Assembly: GCA_900498135.1 (NCBI GenBank)
Contig: LR026961.1
Location: forward strand, 582,874-646,873
Source of the DNA: an uncultured Desulfatiglans sp.
Lineage (GTDB): Bacteria > Desulfobacterota > DSM-4660 > Desulfatiglandales > Desulfatiglandaceae
Direction: 5' to 3'
DNA length: 64,000 bases
Positions 56,587 to 64,000 of the stretch are shown piece by piece; the stretch's first letter is position 1, and each line of letters begins with the position of its first letter. The notes below the pieces were generated by a model. That model was not told the DNA's origin and made no database searches. It saw only the letters and a list, made by a program, of their open reading frames with translations. Made by a program: the position numbers and the translations under genes.

Positions 56587-57915
56587 TCAAGGTTGTCCTT
56601 CTTCCTCCGGCAGGAGCCGCACGGAGAGCGGAGTCTCTCGCGCCTCGGCGAGCGTCAGCTGGGCCTCCCAGGTGTGGAAGCCCTTCTTCTCGACGAGGAC
56701 CTCGTAGGTCCCCGCCGGGAGATCGAGACCGAGAGGGGTCTCTCCCCGATAGGATTGATCGACGAAGACCTGGGCCCCTTCCGGGAAGCTTTCCACCACC
56801 AGGCGCGCCTGGGGCGGCACCTGTTCAGGAGTCGTCTCCTCGACCGAAGGGACCTGCTCGACGACCCCCTGCTTCTCTTGCGGAACCGGTTCCTGTTTGA
56901 GAAGATGATACCCCAGGACCCCCGCTGCACCGAGAACCAGGGCGACCAACACGATCAGAAGCGGCGTCGGGCGCCCTATCCCTTTGCGCTGCACCGCCCC
57001 GCCGAAACCTTCCCGAACCGGACCCTCGGAAGGCGCACGGCCGGAAGGCGGGGTGGAAGCCGCAAACACCGGAGGTTCGACAGGGGGAACAGGCGGCGGG
57101 ACCGGAGCCTTCAGGCTTGCCTCGAGGGCGGCCGCCATCTCCGCGCCGGTCTGGAACCGCGCTTCGGCCGGTTTCTGCAGGGCCCGCAGGATGAGCGTCC
57201 CCAGCACCGCAGGGACCGCCGGGTTCTCGGCAACGGGGTCCACGGGGTCGTCCTGCGTAATCGCCCTGAAGATGGCGGCCAGGTTCTCCCCCCTGAAAGG
57301 CCGGGCCCCCACCGCCAGCTCATAGAGGATGACGCCCAGGGAATAGAGGTCGGAGCGGCCGTCGACCCGCTGCCCGATGACCTGCTCCGGGGACATGTAG
57401 ACAGGGGTGCCGAGGATCTCGCCTGCCTGGGTCCGATACTGAATGGAAGGGTCTTCGATGTGGGCGATGCCGAAATCGGTGATCTTGACGCCCCCCCCCG
57501 GCATGACGATGATGTTGGAGGGTTTGATGTCCCGGTGGACGATTCCCTTGCGATGGGCATAATCGAGCGTCTCGGCCACCTGGACCCCCAGGTCCACGAT
57601 CTCGTCCAGAGAGAAGCGGCGCCGGCGCATCAGATCGCTCAGGGCCTCGCCCTCGAGGTACTCCATCGCGATATAGACCGTGCCGTGGTCCCGCCCCACA
57701 TCGAAGACCGTCACGATATGGGGATGCGGCGACAGCCGCCCCATGGCCCGGGCCTCACGGAGGAAGCGCTCCACGAAATCCTCGCTGACCAGCCGGTCCT
57801 CGCGCAGGACCTTCACGGCCACCAGCCGATCGAGATCGGGATCATAGGCCAGGTAAACCACCCCCATCGAACCCCGCCCCAACTCCCGCTGGACCTCGAA
57901 GCGCCCGTATCGCAT
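56587..57915 (-). CDS. Membrane Ser/Thr protein kinase with PEGA domain (PpkA-like)
   Basis: The 442-residue protein has a complete Hanks-type kinase domain: glycine loop G-R-G-S-M-G at 13-18, Lys35, H-R-D at 127-129, D-F-G at 147-149 and S-P-E. A Pro-rich linker, a membrane helix (about residues 320-340) and a PEGA domain (F-P-E-G-A-Q-V-F-V) follow. The order matches T6SS-associated PpkA-type kinases that phosphorylate Thr residues read by FHA proteins. The start at 57915 is placed five bases after the protease stop; the frame remains open upstream only as an overlap with the protease gene. Confidence 0.92.
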   Translation of the reverse strand: MRYGRFEVQRELGRGSMGVVYLAYDPDLDRLVAVKVLREDRLVSEDFVERFLREARAMGRLSPHPHIVTVFDVGRDHGTVYIAMEYLEGEALSDLMRRRRFSLDEIVDLGVQVAETLDYAHRKGIVHRDIKPSNIIVMPGGGVKITDFGIAHIEDPSIQYRTQAGEILGTPVYMSPEQVIGQRVDGRSDLYSLGVILYELAVGARPFRGENLAAIFRAITQDDPVDPVAENPAVPAVLGTLILRALQKPAEARFQTGAEMAAALEASLKAPVPPPVPPVEPPVFAASTPPSGRAPSEGPVREGFGGAVQRKGIGRPTPLLIVLVALVLGAAGVLGYHLLKQEPVPQEKQGVVEQVPSVEETTPEQVPPQARLVVESFPEGAQVFVDQSYRGETPLGLDLPAGTYEVLVEKKGFHTWEAQLTLAEARETPLSVRLLPEEEGQP

Positions 57916-57920
57916 GCGGC

Positions 57921-58955
57921 TCAACCCTCGTTCAGAAAGGCAAGGATGGTTTCGAGCGGAATCAGGAAACCGACCGAATCGGTTCCCCGGTAGCGGCCTT
58001 TGACCATGCCGACCAGGTGGCCCTGGACGTCGAAGACCGGGCTGCCGCTGCTGCCCGGATAAATCTCCATGCGGACCACCCAGAGGGGCTGACCGTCGAC
58101 CTTTCGCGGCGGGCCGTTGACCGTTCCTTGAAAGACCGTCCCGCCGAGTCTGAGGGGGCATCCGATGGAATAGACCCGCTCGCCCATCCCCACGAGGCGG
58201 CGCCCCTCGCGCGGTGACACCCCCGGCGGTGCCTTCCCCGCGACCCGGACGAGGCTGAGATCCCGATGCGGTTCCAGCCTGACCGGAAGCCCCTGCAAAA
58301 CCCTTCCATCGTGGAAAACCACCTGAACGCCATCGCCCCGCCCCAGGGCGTGCGCGACGCACAGGATCAGACCTCCGCGATTGAGCACCACGCCCGAGAT
58401 CTGGCTCTCCGCAGCCCCCTCCCCGACCCGGATGCACACCACGGATTCGATCCTCGAAAGCACTGCAGCAGGAATATCCCTGTTGGAAACCCCTGCCGCC
58501 GGTCCTGTTGAACCGCCCAGATAGTCCGTGACGAAGCGGTCGAGGGCCGCGGCCCGAGCCGGATCGGGATCACCTCCCCGGGTGAAAACCGCCAGCAACT
58601 GCGAACCCAGGGGGGACTGCGGGCGCAGCCGGACCTCCCATGCCTCCTCCCCCTTCCGGGCATCCAGGCGACGGTACCCCATGGCGAGGGTCGCCCCCCC
58701 GACCTCGAAGCCCGAACGCTCGAGCCATCCTGTCACGACCGCTTCGAGTTCCGCCATCGGCAAGGCGTATGACTGCCACCCATCCTCCGCACGCAGATCC
58801 CGTGGCGTCAGCCCGGGGAAAAACACCTCCAGGAAAAACAGGCCAAACGCCAAAAGAGTCCTGAGCGTGCGGGCATCGGCTCCAAAGGTCGGCAGCCGTG
58901 CGGCCTTCACCGTCCCGGCCGATGGCGCTGCCGAAGCCCTGCGGCCCGGGTTCAT
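57921..58955 (-). CDS. Trypsin-like (HtrA/DegP-type) periplasmic serine protease
   Basis: The 344-residue product has an N-terminal membrane or signal segment (about residues 30-50), an alpha-beta region, and a trypsin-like domain with His202 (C-V-A-H-A), Asp232 (H-R-D-L-S) and Ser303 in a G-S-S-G-S-P motif; the catalytic triad is complete. There is no PDZ domain. The ATG overlaps the phosphatase stop (ATGA). Its position between kinase and phosphatase genes makes it a candidate part of the same signalling module. Confidence 0.8.
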   Translation of the reverse strand: MNPGRRASAAPSAGTVKAARLPTFGADARTLRTLLAFGLFFLEVFFPGLTPRDLRAEDGWQSYALPMAELEAVVTGWLERSGFEVGGATLAMGYRRLDARKGEEAWEVRLRPQSPLGSQLLAVFTRGGDPDPARAAALDRFVTDYLGGSTGPAAGVSNRDIPAAVLSRIESVVCIRVGEGAAESQISGVVLNRGGLILCVAHALGRGDGVQVVFHDGRVLQGLPVRLEPHRDLSLVRVAGKAPPGVSPREGRRLVGMGERVYSIGCPLRLGGTVFQGTVNGPPRKVDGQPLWVVRMEIYPGSSGSPVFDVQGHLVGMVKGRYRGTDSVGFLIPLETILAFLNEG

Positions 58956-59683
58956 CCCACCACCTCGCAGAAGACCACCGTGACGTTGTCCCTCCCCCCC
59001 GCCGCGAGCGCCTCCTCGACCAGCCGGTCAACCCTGGCCTGTACAGAGCCCCCTGCGGCCAGGATCTCGTGGATGCGGGCATCATCCACCATGTCGGTCA
59101 ACCCGTCCGAACATAGCAGGAAACCATCCCCCGGCAGGATTTTGCCTCGAATCAGGTCGAGTTCCACGGCCTCCTCCCCGCTCACTGCACGCAGGATCAC
59201 ATGACGCATCGGGTGGGTGCGCGCGGCCTCGGGGGTGATAAGCCCCTGCTCCAGCTGCGCCTGCACGAGGGTGTGATCGCTCGTCAGTCTCGTGAACTGA
59301 GCATCCCTGAGGCGGTAGGTCCGGCTGTCCCCCAGGTGCCCCAGGACGAACCCGTCCGGGTGGAAGGCAAGGAGTTCGGCGGTGCACCCCATGCCGAGAT
59401 GGGCGGGGTTCCAACGGATGTGCTCGCGCACCCGTTCGTTGGCAGCCTTGAAGGTCTCCCGGACGGTTTGAATGACATCTTTTTCGGAGAGGGGTTGTGC
59501 GCTCTGGAAGATCTCACCGGCTGTTTCAGCAAAGGTCCGGCTGGCGACTTCGCCGGCCGCGGCGCCCCCGATGCCATCGGCCACGAGGCAAAAGCCGAGT
59601 TCTGTGGAGATCAGGAAGGTGTCCTCGTTGTTCCGGCGTTTCAGGCCGATATCCGACTTGCCGGCCCATGCCATCCTGCTCAT
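58952..59683 (-). CDS. PP2C-family protein phosphatase (PppA-like)
   Basis: The 243-residue phosphatase shows the family signature residues for two metal ions: R-R-N-N-E-D near residue 18, D36-G-I-G-G, S-D-G-L-T-D and G-R-D-N. It would remove phosphate from Thr residues modified by the neighbouring kinase, as PppA does in known T6SS pathways. The ATG at 59683 follows GGAGGGG by seven bases; a longer open frame upstream would add a hydrophobic stretch but has no good ribosome site. It is the first gene of the minus-strand operon. Confidence 0.9.
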   Translation of the reverse strand: MSRMAWAGKSDIGLKRRNNEDTFLISTELGFCLVADGIGGAAAGEVASRTFAETAGEIFQSAQPLSEKDVIQTVRETFKAANERVREHIRWNPAHLGMGCTAELLAFHPDGFVLGHLGDSRTYRLRDAQFTRLTSDHTLVQAQLEQGLITPEAARTHPMRHVILRAVSGEEAVELDLIRGKILPGDGFLLCSDGLTDMVDDARIHEILAAGGSVQARVDRLVEEALAAGGRDNVTVVFCEVVG

Positions 59684-60124
59684 CGGTCTTCCCCTCCTTG
59701 CAGCGCAGGCATCGGGTGCACGTGAACATCCGGCGGGAAGGTTTTCCTCCGCGCGGCGGGCGTCTGCGGCGACCATTCGTCCGCTGCAGACAACGATCAC
59801 CCAAAGCGCCAACCACCCGGACACGACATAAATCAGCTCTTCTTCGACTCTACCCGAAATCCTGGAAAAGAACAATCATTTCTGAAAATTACCCGCTACC
59901 GGCAACGCTTGCCGCTTGACAACGAGGGGGTTTTCCAACATATAATTAAAACACCGCCCTTTGTTTGCAGAGTGAAGATCAGCGCAGCAGGGGACCTCTT
60001 GCCTGTTCGGTTTTACCCTGCTGGCGGCCTTGGTCCACTCGGGGATCCAGGGGATTCCGTCGTTTGCCGATCCCGCGACAGGCCGCTTTTCAGCGCTCCA
60101 GACATGCGAGGTCCGGGTGAGCCC
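59684..60124. other. Intergenic region between divergent phosphatase and FHA genes (441 bases)
   Basis: No gene is supported here, although the FHA frame is open for some way upstream. It contains a consensus-like promoter at 59916-59946 for the FHA-side genes. No clear operator or terminator was seen for the phosphatase side. Confidence 0.55.
59916..59946 (+). promoter_or_regulatory. Promoter with consensus -35 and -10 boxes for the FHA-gene operon
   Basis: TTGACA at 59916-59921 and TATAAT at 59941-59946 are both perfect hexamers, separated by 19 bases, longer than the usual 17. Transcription would start near 59953, about 170 bases before the FHA start codon. Confidence 0.6.
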
Positions 60125-61234
60125 ATGCAGAAACCGCCGCTTATCACCGTTCAACTGGTCCACATCCAGGGGCCGCGCAAAGGCGAGATCCAGGAACTCG
60201 CCGACCCGGCCATCCTATTCGGGCGCAGCCCCGACTGCCAGGTGTCCTTCCCGAAAGACCTCCTGATCGTATCCCGCAGACATGCTGAAATCCTCCGCGA
60301 AGGGAACCGCTTCAAGCTGATCGATCACAGCACCAACGGCACGTTCGTCAACGGCAAACGGGTCAAGGAGGCTTATCTGAAGGACGGGGACGTTCTGCTC
60401 TTCGCCGAAGGCGGACCCAAGGTGAGTTTTCTGACCCGCATCGCCGACGCGCAGCCTGAAACGGGCAGCCTTGTGGGAACCGGCGCTGCGGCGGTTCCGC
60501 CCCAAAGACCCGTGGAGCCCTTCATCCCCCCTGTGAGGCCTGAAGGATCGACGCCCCATGCCGATGTCTCCGGACCGGACGTGTTTCCCGGGCGACCGGA
60601 AGCCGGTCAGGTCCCGGGGGCAGCCCCCACCGGCCCATACCATCGCGGCCCGGGCCTTCCCGAGCGGGAGGCGCCACCGGAGGCCGCCGGCCCGCCATCC
60701 GCAGGCACCGGTGCACCCTTTCAGCCGAGTGAGCCTTCTCCACCCGTAGCACCCCCGCAGCCCCATCCGGCTCCTCCTTCGGGCGACATCCCGGTGCAGC
60801 GCGTGCGCGCGCCCCTGACGATCTTGTACGGCCCAACCCTGCGGACATTCAACGAACTGCCGGTCCTCCTCGGAAGCGGTCCGCGCTGCGACCTCATCCT
60901 GCCCCTTCCCGGGATCCTGGAAGAGCACGCGCTGTTCTTCCACCATGCAGACCGCTACTGGGTCAAAGACCTCACCGGCCGCGGCACCCTCTCCGTAAAC
61001 GGGCAGCCGGTCCACCCGCAAGCGGCCCTGGAACCGAACTGCACCCTGCGCCTGACCCCCCAGGGTCCGGCATTCCGCTTTCTGGGCGAAGGACGACTGG
61101 CCGAGTTCGAGGCCCCGGTCTCCCAGGAGCCTCAGCGTTCCTCAGCGGAAAGCCCCGGCAGCGCCCCTTCCGAGCCGCCGGATAAATCCGGCAAGGGCCC
61201 GCGCTCCATCCTGAAAAAGTTCTGGAGCCGCTGA
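60125..61234 (+). CDS. Double-FHA protein of the T6SS phosphorylation module
   Basis: The 369-residue protein has an N-terminal FHA domain (about residues 25-95) with the phospho-Thr-binding residues G33-R34-S35, S50-R-R-H53 and N71-G-T73, a long Pro-rich linker (about 120-245), and a second, degraded FHA domain in which R and one S are replaced. There is no TagH-type C-terminal domain; such a domain is on a separate protein in the T6SS operon. The ATG at 60125 is chosen because it places the FHA motif at the family position; the frame is open further upstream. It is probably the reader of phosphorylated Thr in the T6SS. Confidence 0.85.
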   Translation: MQKPPLITVQLVHIQGPRKGEIQELADPAILFGRSPDCQVSFPKDLLIVSRRHAEILREGNRFKLIDHSTNGTFVNGKRVKEAYLKDGDVLLFAEGGPKVSFLTRIADAQPETGSLVGTGAAAVPPQRPVEPFIPPVRPEGSTPHADVSGPDVFPGRPEAGQVPGAAPTGPYHRGPGLPEREAPPEAAGPPSAGTGAPFQPSEPSPPVAPPQPHPAPPSGDIPVQRVRAPLTILYGPTLRTFNELPVLLGSGPRCDLILPLPGILEEHALFFHHADRYWVKDLTGRGTLSVNGQPVHPQAALEPNCTLRLTPQGPAFRFLGEGRLAEFEAPVSQEPQRSSAESPGSAPSEPPDKSGKGPRSILKKFWSR

Positions 61235-61266
61235 CCCTCCGCAACCCTGAATGATCAGGAGGCGGT

Positions 61267-62844
61267 ATGCAGATCCCATCCCTTCCGTTCAAGATCCTCG
61301 CCATCGCCCCTTTTCGAGGCACCGGGGAAGCCGTCTGGCGCGACGCCCCGATCACCGTCGACCCGTCCGACCTGGACCGGGTGCTGGCGCAGCTGAAGCC
61401 GGCTTTGTACATCCCCCTGCCGAAGGAACTCTGCCCGGCAGGCGGTCTGGATCTTGCCTGGCAACACCTCAAATCGTTCCACCCCGATACCCTGATCCAG
61501 ACCGATCCCTTCCTGAAGGCCCTCGTCGAGGCGAAGGCCTTCGCCGCGGAGTCCAGCCGTCAGGGCGTCGACAACCAGTCGATCTGCAGCGCCCTGGCTG
61601 CGCGGTCTCATCTGCCGCCCATCCACTGCCCCGATGCCCCGATTTCGGAGCCGCGCGGTTCGTCCACCGGCGGAATCGACAAGATCCTCGAGATGGTCGC
61701 CCTGCCCGGAGGGAGCGGGGCGCCGGATACCTCCGCCCGGTCGATCACCGCCGTATTGGACGACCTGCTTTCCCGGACCCTTCAGCGCATCTTCACCGAT
61801 CCATCCCATCAGGCCCTCGAAGGATCCTGGCGCGGACTCAAGCTCCTGCTGGGTCAGGGGGCGGCGGACGGCACGGTCGAGATCAGCCTGCTCCCGGCCG
61901 CGGCGGAGACGCTCGCCGAAACCATCGAACTCGCGCTCGATCACCTGATCGCCTCGCCGCCTTCGGTGATCCTCCTGGACCTCCCCTGCGACAGCTCCCC
62001 GTCCGGCATCGAGCGCCTCGAACGGACCGCGGCACTCGCCGAGACCCTCCTTTCCCCTGCGGTCTGCTGGATCGGGCCGCGCTTTCTGCATCTCGAGGAT
62101 TGGGGTGAACTCGACCGGCTCGCCTATCTGCCGCACACCGCCGAGGGCCCGGAATTCGCCAAGTGGCGCCGGTTCCAGCAGGAATCGAAGGCGCGCTGGC
62201 TGGCCCTCACCTGCAACCGCCTGCCCGCCAGGTTTCCATACGGCCCGGAAAACCCGCCCCGCACAGCCGCATTCGAAGAGAAGACGCCCCCCTGGATCGC
62301 GCCGGTCTGGGGGCTTGCCTCGCTCCTGGTGCAGAGCCTGCACCGGACGGGGTGGCCCACCGCCTTCACCCAATGGCAGCGCATCCGGTTGGAGGATCAG
62401 CCTCTTCATGCCATCGCGCAAGGACGGCAGATCCCCACGGAAATGCCTCTGAGCGAGGAGCGGCTTGCACAATTCATCCGCACCGGCATCCTGCCTCTTA
62501 TGGCCGCACGAAACCAGGACGTGGTCTTTACCCCGGCCGAGACGACGGCCGCAGGCACCTCGCTCGCCTACCAGCTCTTCGTCTCCCGGATCACCCAGGT
62601 TGTCTTGTGGTGCAAAGACCATTTCCCCCATGGGCGGCCCGCCCCGGCCACCCTCGAAAACGATCTCAAGACCGCGTTCTCGCGCTTCTGGGAGCGCACC
62701 GGGCACCGCCTCCCGGACGGGTTCACCCTCACCGTCAGCAGCCCGGAAGGAGAAGATCGCCCCGAGGTCCTGATCGACCTCCTTCCCCCGCGATCCATCG
62801 TCCCATCCGGTGAACGCGTCACCCTGCAGTTTCCCTGGTCTTGA
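61267..62844 (+). CDS. Fused TssB-TssC-like protein, sheath paralogue
   Basis: The 525-residue product follows the FHA gene by 32 bases with an AGGAGG ribosome site. The first ~130 residues resemble TssB; the rest resembles TssC, with L-E-G-S-W-R-G-L-K and the W-x-x-F-x-x-x-S-K-A-R-W-L-A-L-T-C-N-R-L-P-A-R-F-P-Y segment. A single polypeptide with both sheath subunits is unusual. It may cap the sheath, act as an assembly factor or belong to a regulatory complex with the FHA protein. The TssBC resemblance is by motif, not by alignment. Confidence 0.7.
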   Translation: MQIPSLPFKILAIAPFRGTGEAVWRDAPITVDPSDLDRVLAQLKPALYIPLPKELCPAGGLDLAWQHLKSFHPDTLIQTDPFLKALVEAKAFAAESSRQGVDNQSICSALAARSHLPPIHCPDAPISEPRGSSTGGIDKILEMVALPGGSGAPDTSARSITAVLDDLLSRTLQRIFTDPSHQALEGSWRGLKLLLGQGAADGTVEISLLPAAAETLAETIELALDHLIASPPSVILLDLPCDSSPSGIERLERTAALAETLLSPAVCWIGPRFLHLEDWGELDRLAYLPHTAEGPEFAKWRRFQQESKARWLALTCNRLPARFPYGPENPPRTAAFEEKTPPWIAPVWGLASLLVQSLHRTGWPTAFTQWQRIRLEDQPLHAIAQGRQIPTEMPLSEERLAQFIRTGILPLMAARNQDVVFTPAETTAAGTSLAYQLFVSRITQVVLWCKDHFPHGRPAPATLENDLKTAFSRFWERTGHRLPDGFTLTVSSPEGEDRPEVLIDLLPPRSIVPSGERVTLQFPWS

Positions 62845-64000
62845 CCGCTGCGGCGGATGTTTCTTTGACGACCAGGTCTTCGAAGTAGACCCGGCTGTCG
62901 GCCTTGGTCCAGAGGCCGACATAGCCCTCGACGGGCTTCCTGGCCTCGAAGATCAGCACGGGCTCTCCATCCACAGAGCACTCGACGGAGGATGCTTGCA
63001 CCCGGACCGACAGGCGGTAGCCCCGGCCCGATTCCACCTCCCGTTTCGCCTCCGTGCGGCTGACCCGCTTGCCCTTCACGAACTCGAAGACCACGGCGCT
63101 CCCCGCCAGGGCGTCCAGGGCGAAAACGAAATAGTGGTTGAAGTTCCGGAAGCCGAAAACCAGGCCGCCTGTCCTGTCGATGCATCCGCCCTCGAGGCTC
63201 AGGGTCGCCTCGACCGTGGCGTTGGTGACGTGGCTTTCCTTCAATACCGCCAGGGGAAAATAGTGGTAGGCCTGAATGCTGTCCAAAAACCGCTGGTATC
63301 GATCCCCGGCCATCTTCCCCATGATGTTCTTGAAGGTGCAGGAAAGCCCCTCTCCCGAACCTGAGCCTTCCTGGAGCCAGCCTTGGCGCCCTCCGCGCTC
63401 CCCGGCTCGCCACTCTCCGACCAGGGTGTAAAAACCCTCGAGCGCCGCCCTGGAGTCGCCCAACAGGTTGTAGTCGCCTGCAAGAAAGGCCTTCACCATG
63501 GGTTCCACCTGGTCCCTGCCCTGTATCGCCAGGTCCAGGAGCCGGGTGACGGCCAGCAGTCGACCCACCTGATCCAGCGCCTCCTCCATCGAATCCCGGT
63601 CATATCCCTTGAGGACCGCCTCCAACAGGTCTCCCGAGATGTTCAGGGTGAAGCCCAGTTGCTCGAGCACCTCCGAAAGGAAGTGGATCCGCATGGAGCG
63701 GCCGAACCAGGAGCCGGCGCCCCCGCCGAACTGAAGCGAGATGTAGTTGTTGTCGGGCTCGTCGGAATGAAAGATATCCAGATTCGCGTAGTGGTACCCG
63801 AACTTGAAGCTCAGGTTCACGTACTCGTCGGAAAGGACGACGTAGCTCGCCATCTGCGGCGGCGACCCGGAGGTCATGAGCGCCATGACGTTCCTGGCGC
63901 TCAGGCCGACGGCCCCGGACCAGCTGATGCCGGGGTGAGAAAGGCCGCGCCAGAGGGCCTTCATGGGCGGGGATGCGATCGCATCCGGCGTAATGTCGTC
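62819..64000 (-). CDS. C-terminal part of a probable PEP/pyruvate-binding-type protein with a LamG-like end, partial
   Basis: The frame is open to the right window edge without a start; the coding part visible is about 393 residues. The N-terminal part as seen contains M-K-A-L-W-R-G-L-S-H-P-G-I-S-W, a segment I associate with PEP/pyruvate-binding (PpsA-like) proteins. The last 200 residues form a beta-rich, LamG/laminin-like sugar-binding-type region. It overlaps the end of the convergent TssBC-like gene by 26 bases. The identification is tentative because the ATP-grasp part would lie outside the window. Confidence 0.5.
   Translation of the reverse strand, partial: DDITPDAIASPPMKALWRGLSHPGISWSGAVGLSARNVMALMTSGSPPQMASYVVLSDEYVNLSFKFGYHYANLDIFHSDEPDNNYISLQFGGGAGSWFGRSMRIHFLSEVLEQLGFTLNISGDLLEAVLKGYDRDSMEEALDQVGRLLAVTRLLDLAIQGRDQVEPMVKAFLAGDYNLLGDSRAALEGFYTLVGEWRAGERGGRQGWLQEGSGSGEGLSCTFKNIMGKMAGDRYQRFLDSIQAYHYFPLAVLKESHVTNATVEATLSLEGGCIDRTGGLVFGFRNFNHYFVFALDALAGSAVVFEFVKGKRVSRTEAKREVESGRGYRLSVRVQASSVECSVDGEPVLIFEARKPVEGYVGLWTKADSRVYFEDLVVKETSAAAVKTRETAG

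Noticed and set aside
54754-57993. Plus-strand open frame of more than 1000 codons opposite the kinase and TPR genes
   Set aside because: Antisense to a kinase with complete catalytic motifs; the translation is rich in Leu/Arg/Gly and His without domain pattern.

Overview
The window is GC-rich, gene-dense DNA. EtfAB sits beside a membrane HdrD-like Fe-S oxidoreductase, a cytoplasmic-looking molybdopterin enzyme and an acyl-CoA ligase, and an NtrC-type sigma-54 regulator is nearby. That metabolism fits an anaerobic, fatty- or aromatic-acid oxidising bacterium, most likely a member of Desulfobacterota (the former Deltaproteobacteria). The taxonomic call is an inference from gene content; no rRNA, tRNA, CRISPR array, integrase or transposase gene was seen.

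Region 1 (1-9021) is an electron-transfer block on the minus strand: a truncated 4Fe-4S protein, an SDR, a large FAD oxidoreductase, then EMO-like Fe-S oxidoreductase, etfA and etfB. A divergent LysR regulator with a clear T-N11-A operator lies upstream, followed by a small protein built from two tandem repeats. Region 2 (9051-18942) holds a molybdopterin oxidoreductase, an AMP-forming acyl-CoA ligase behind a near-perfect sigma-54 promoter, and a periplasmic binding protein, NtrC-type response regulator and membrane histidine kinase that could control that promoter. Copies of a short repeat with terminal inverted repeats flank this region.

Region 3 (19118-47267) is a complete type VI secretion system on the plus strand: an unknown Cys-rich protein with a tail of Thr-x-x-Ile/Leu motifs, a TagH C-terminal-like protein, tssJ, tssK, tssL, tssM, tagF, tssA, tssB, tssC, hcp, tssE, tssF, tssG, tssH and vgrG. 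It ends in an accessory cassette of a DUF2169-pentapeptide protein, a second pentapeptide protein, a DUF3540 protein and a DUF4150 PAAR-like spike tip. Start and stop codons overlap at many junctions. tssA carries two in-frame copies of a palindromic element.

Region 4 (47397-64000) surrounds a threonine-phosphorylation module. One minus-strand operon encodes a PP2C phosphatase, a trypsin-like protease, a PEGA-domain Ser/Thr kinase and two CsgG-like proteins. Divergent from it are a double-FHA protein and a fused TssB-TssC-like protein. Also present are a SHOCT membrane protein, an unknown protein, a secreted PKD-domain protein, a third CsgG-like protein, an outer-membrane beta-barrel candidate and, at the right edge, the end of a probable PEP/pyruvate-binding-type protein. 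The working model is that kinase, phosphatase and FHA proteins gate the T6SS by phosphorylating the Thr-x-x-Ile/Leu tail of the first T6SS-operon protein. The most unusual sequence observations are that tail, the palindromic element inside tssA, the TssB-TssC-like fusion and the dispersed repeat family.
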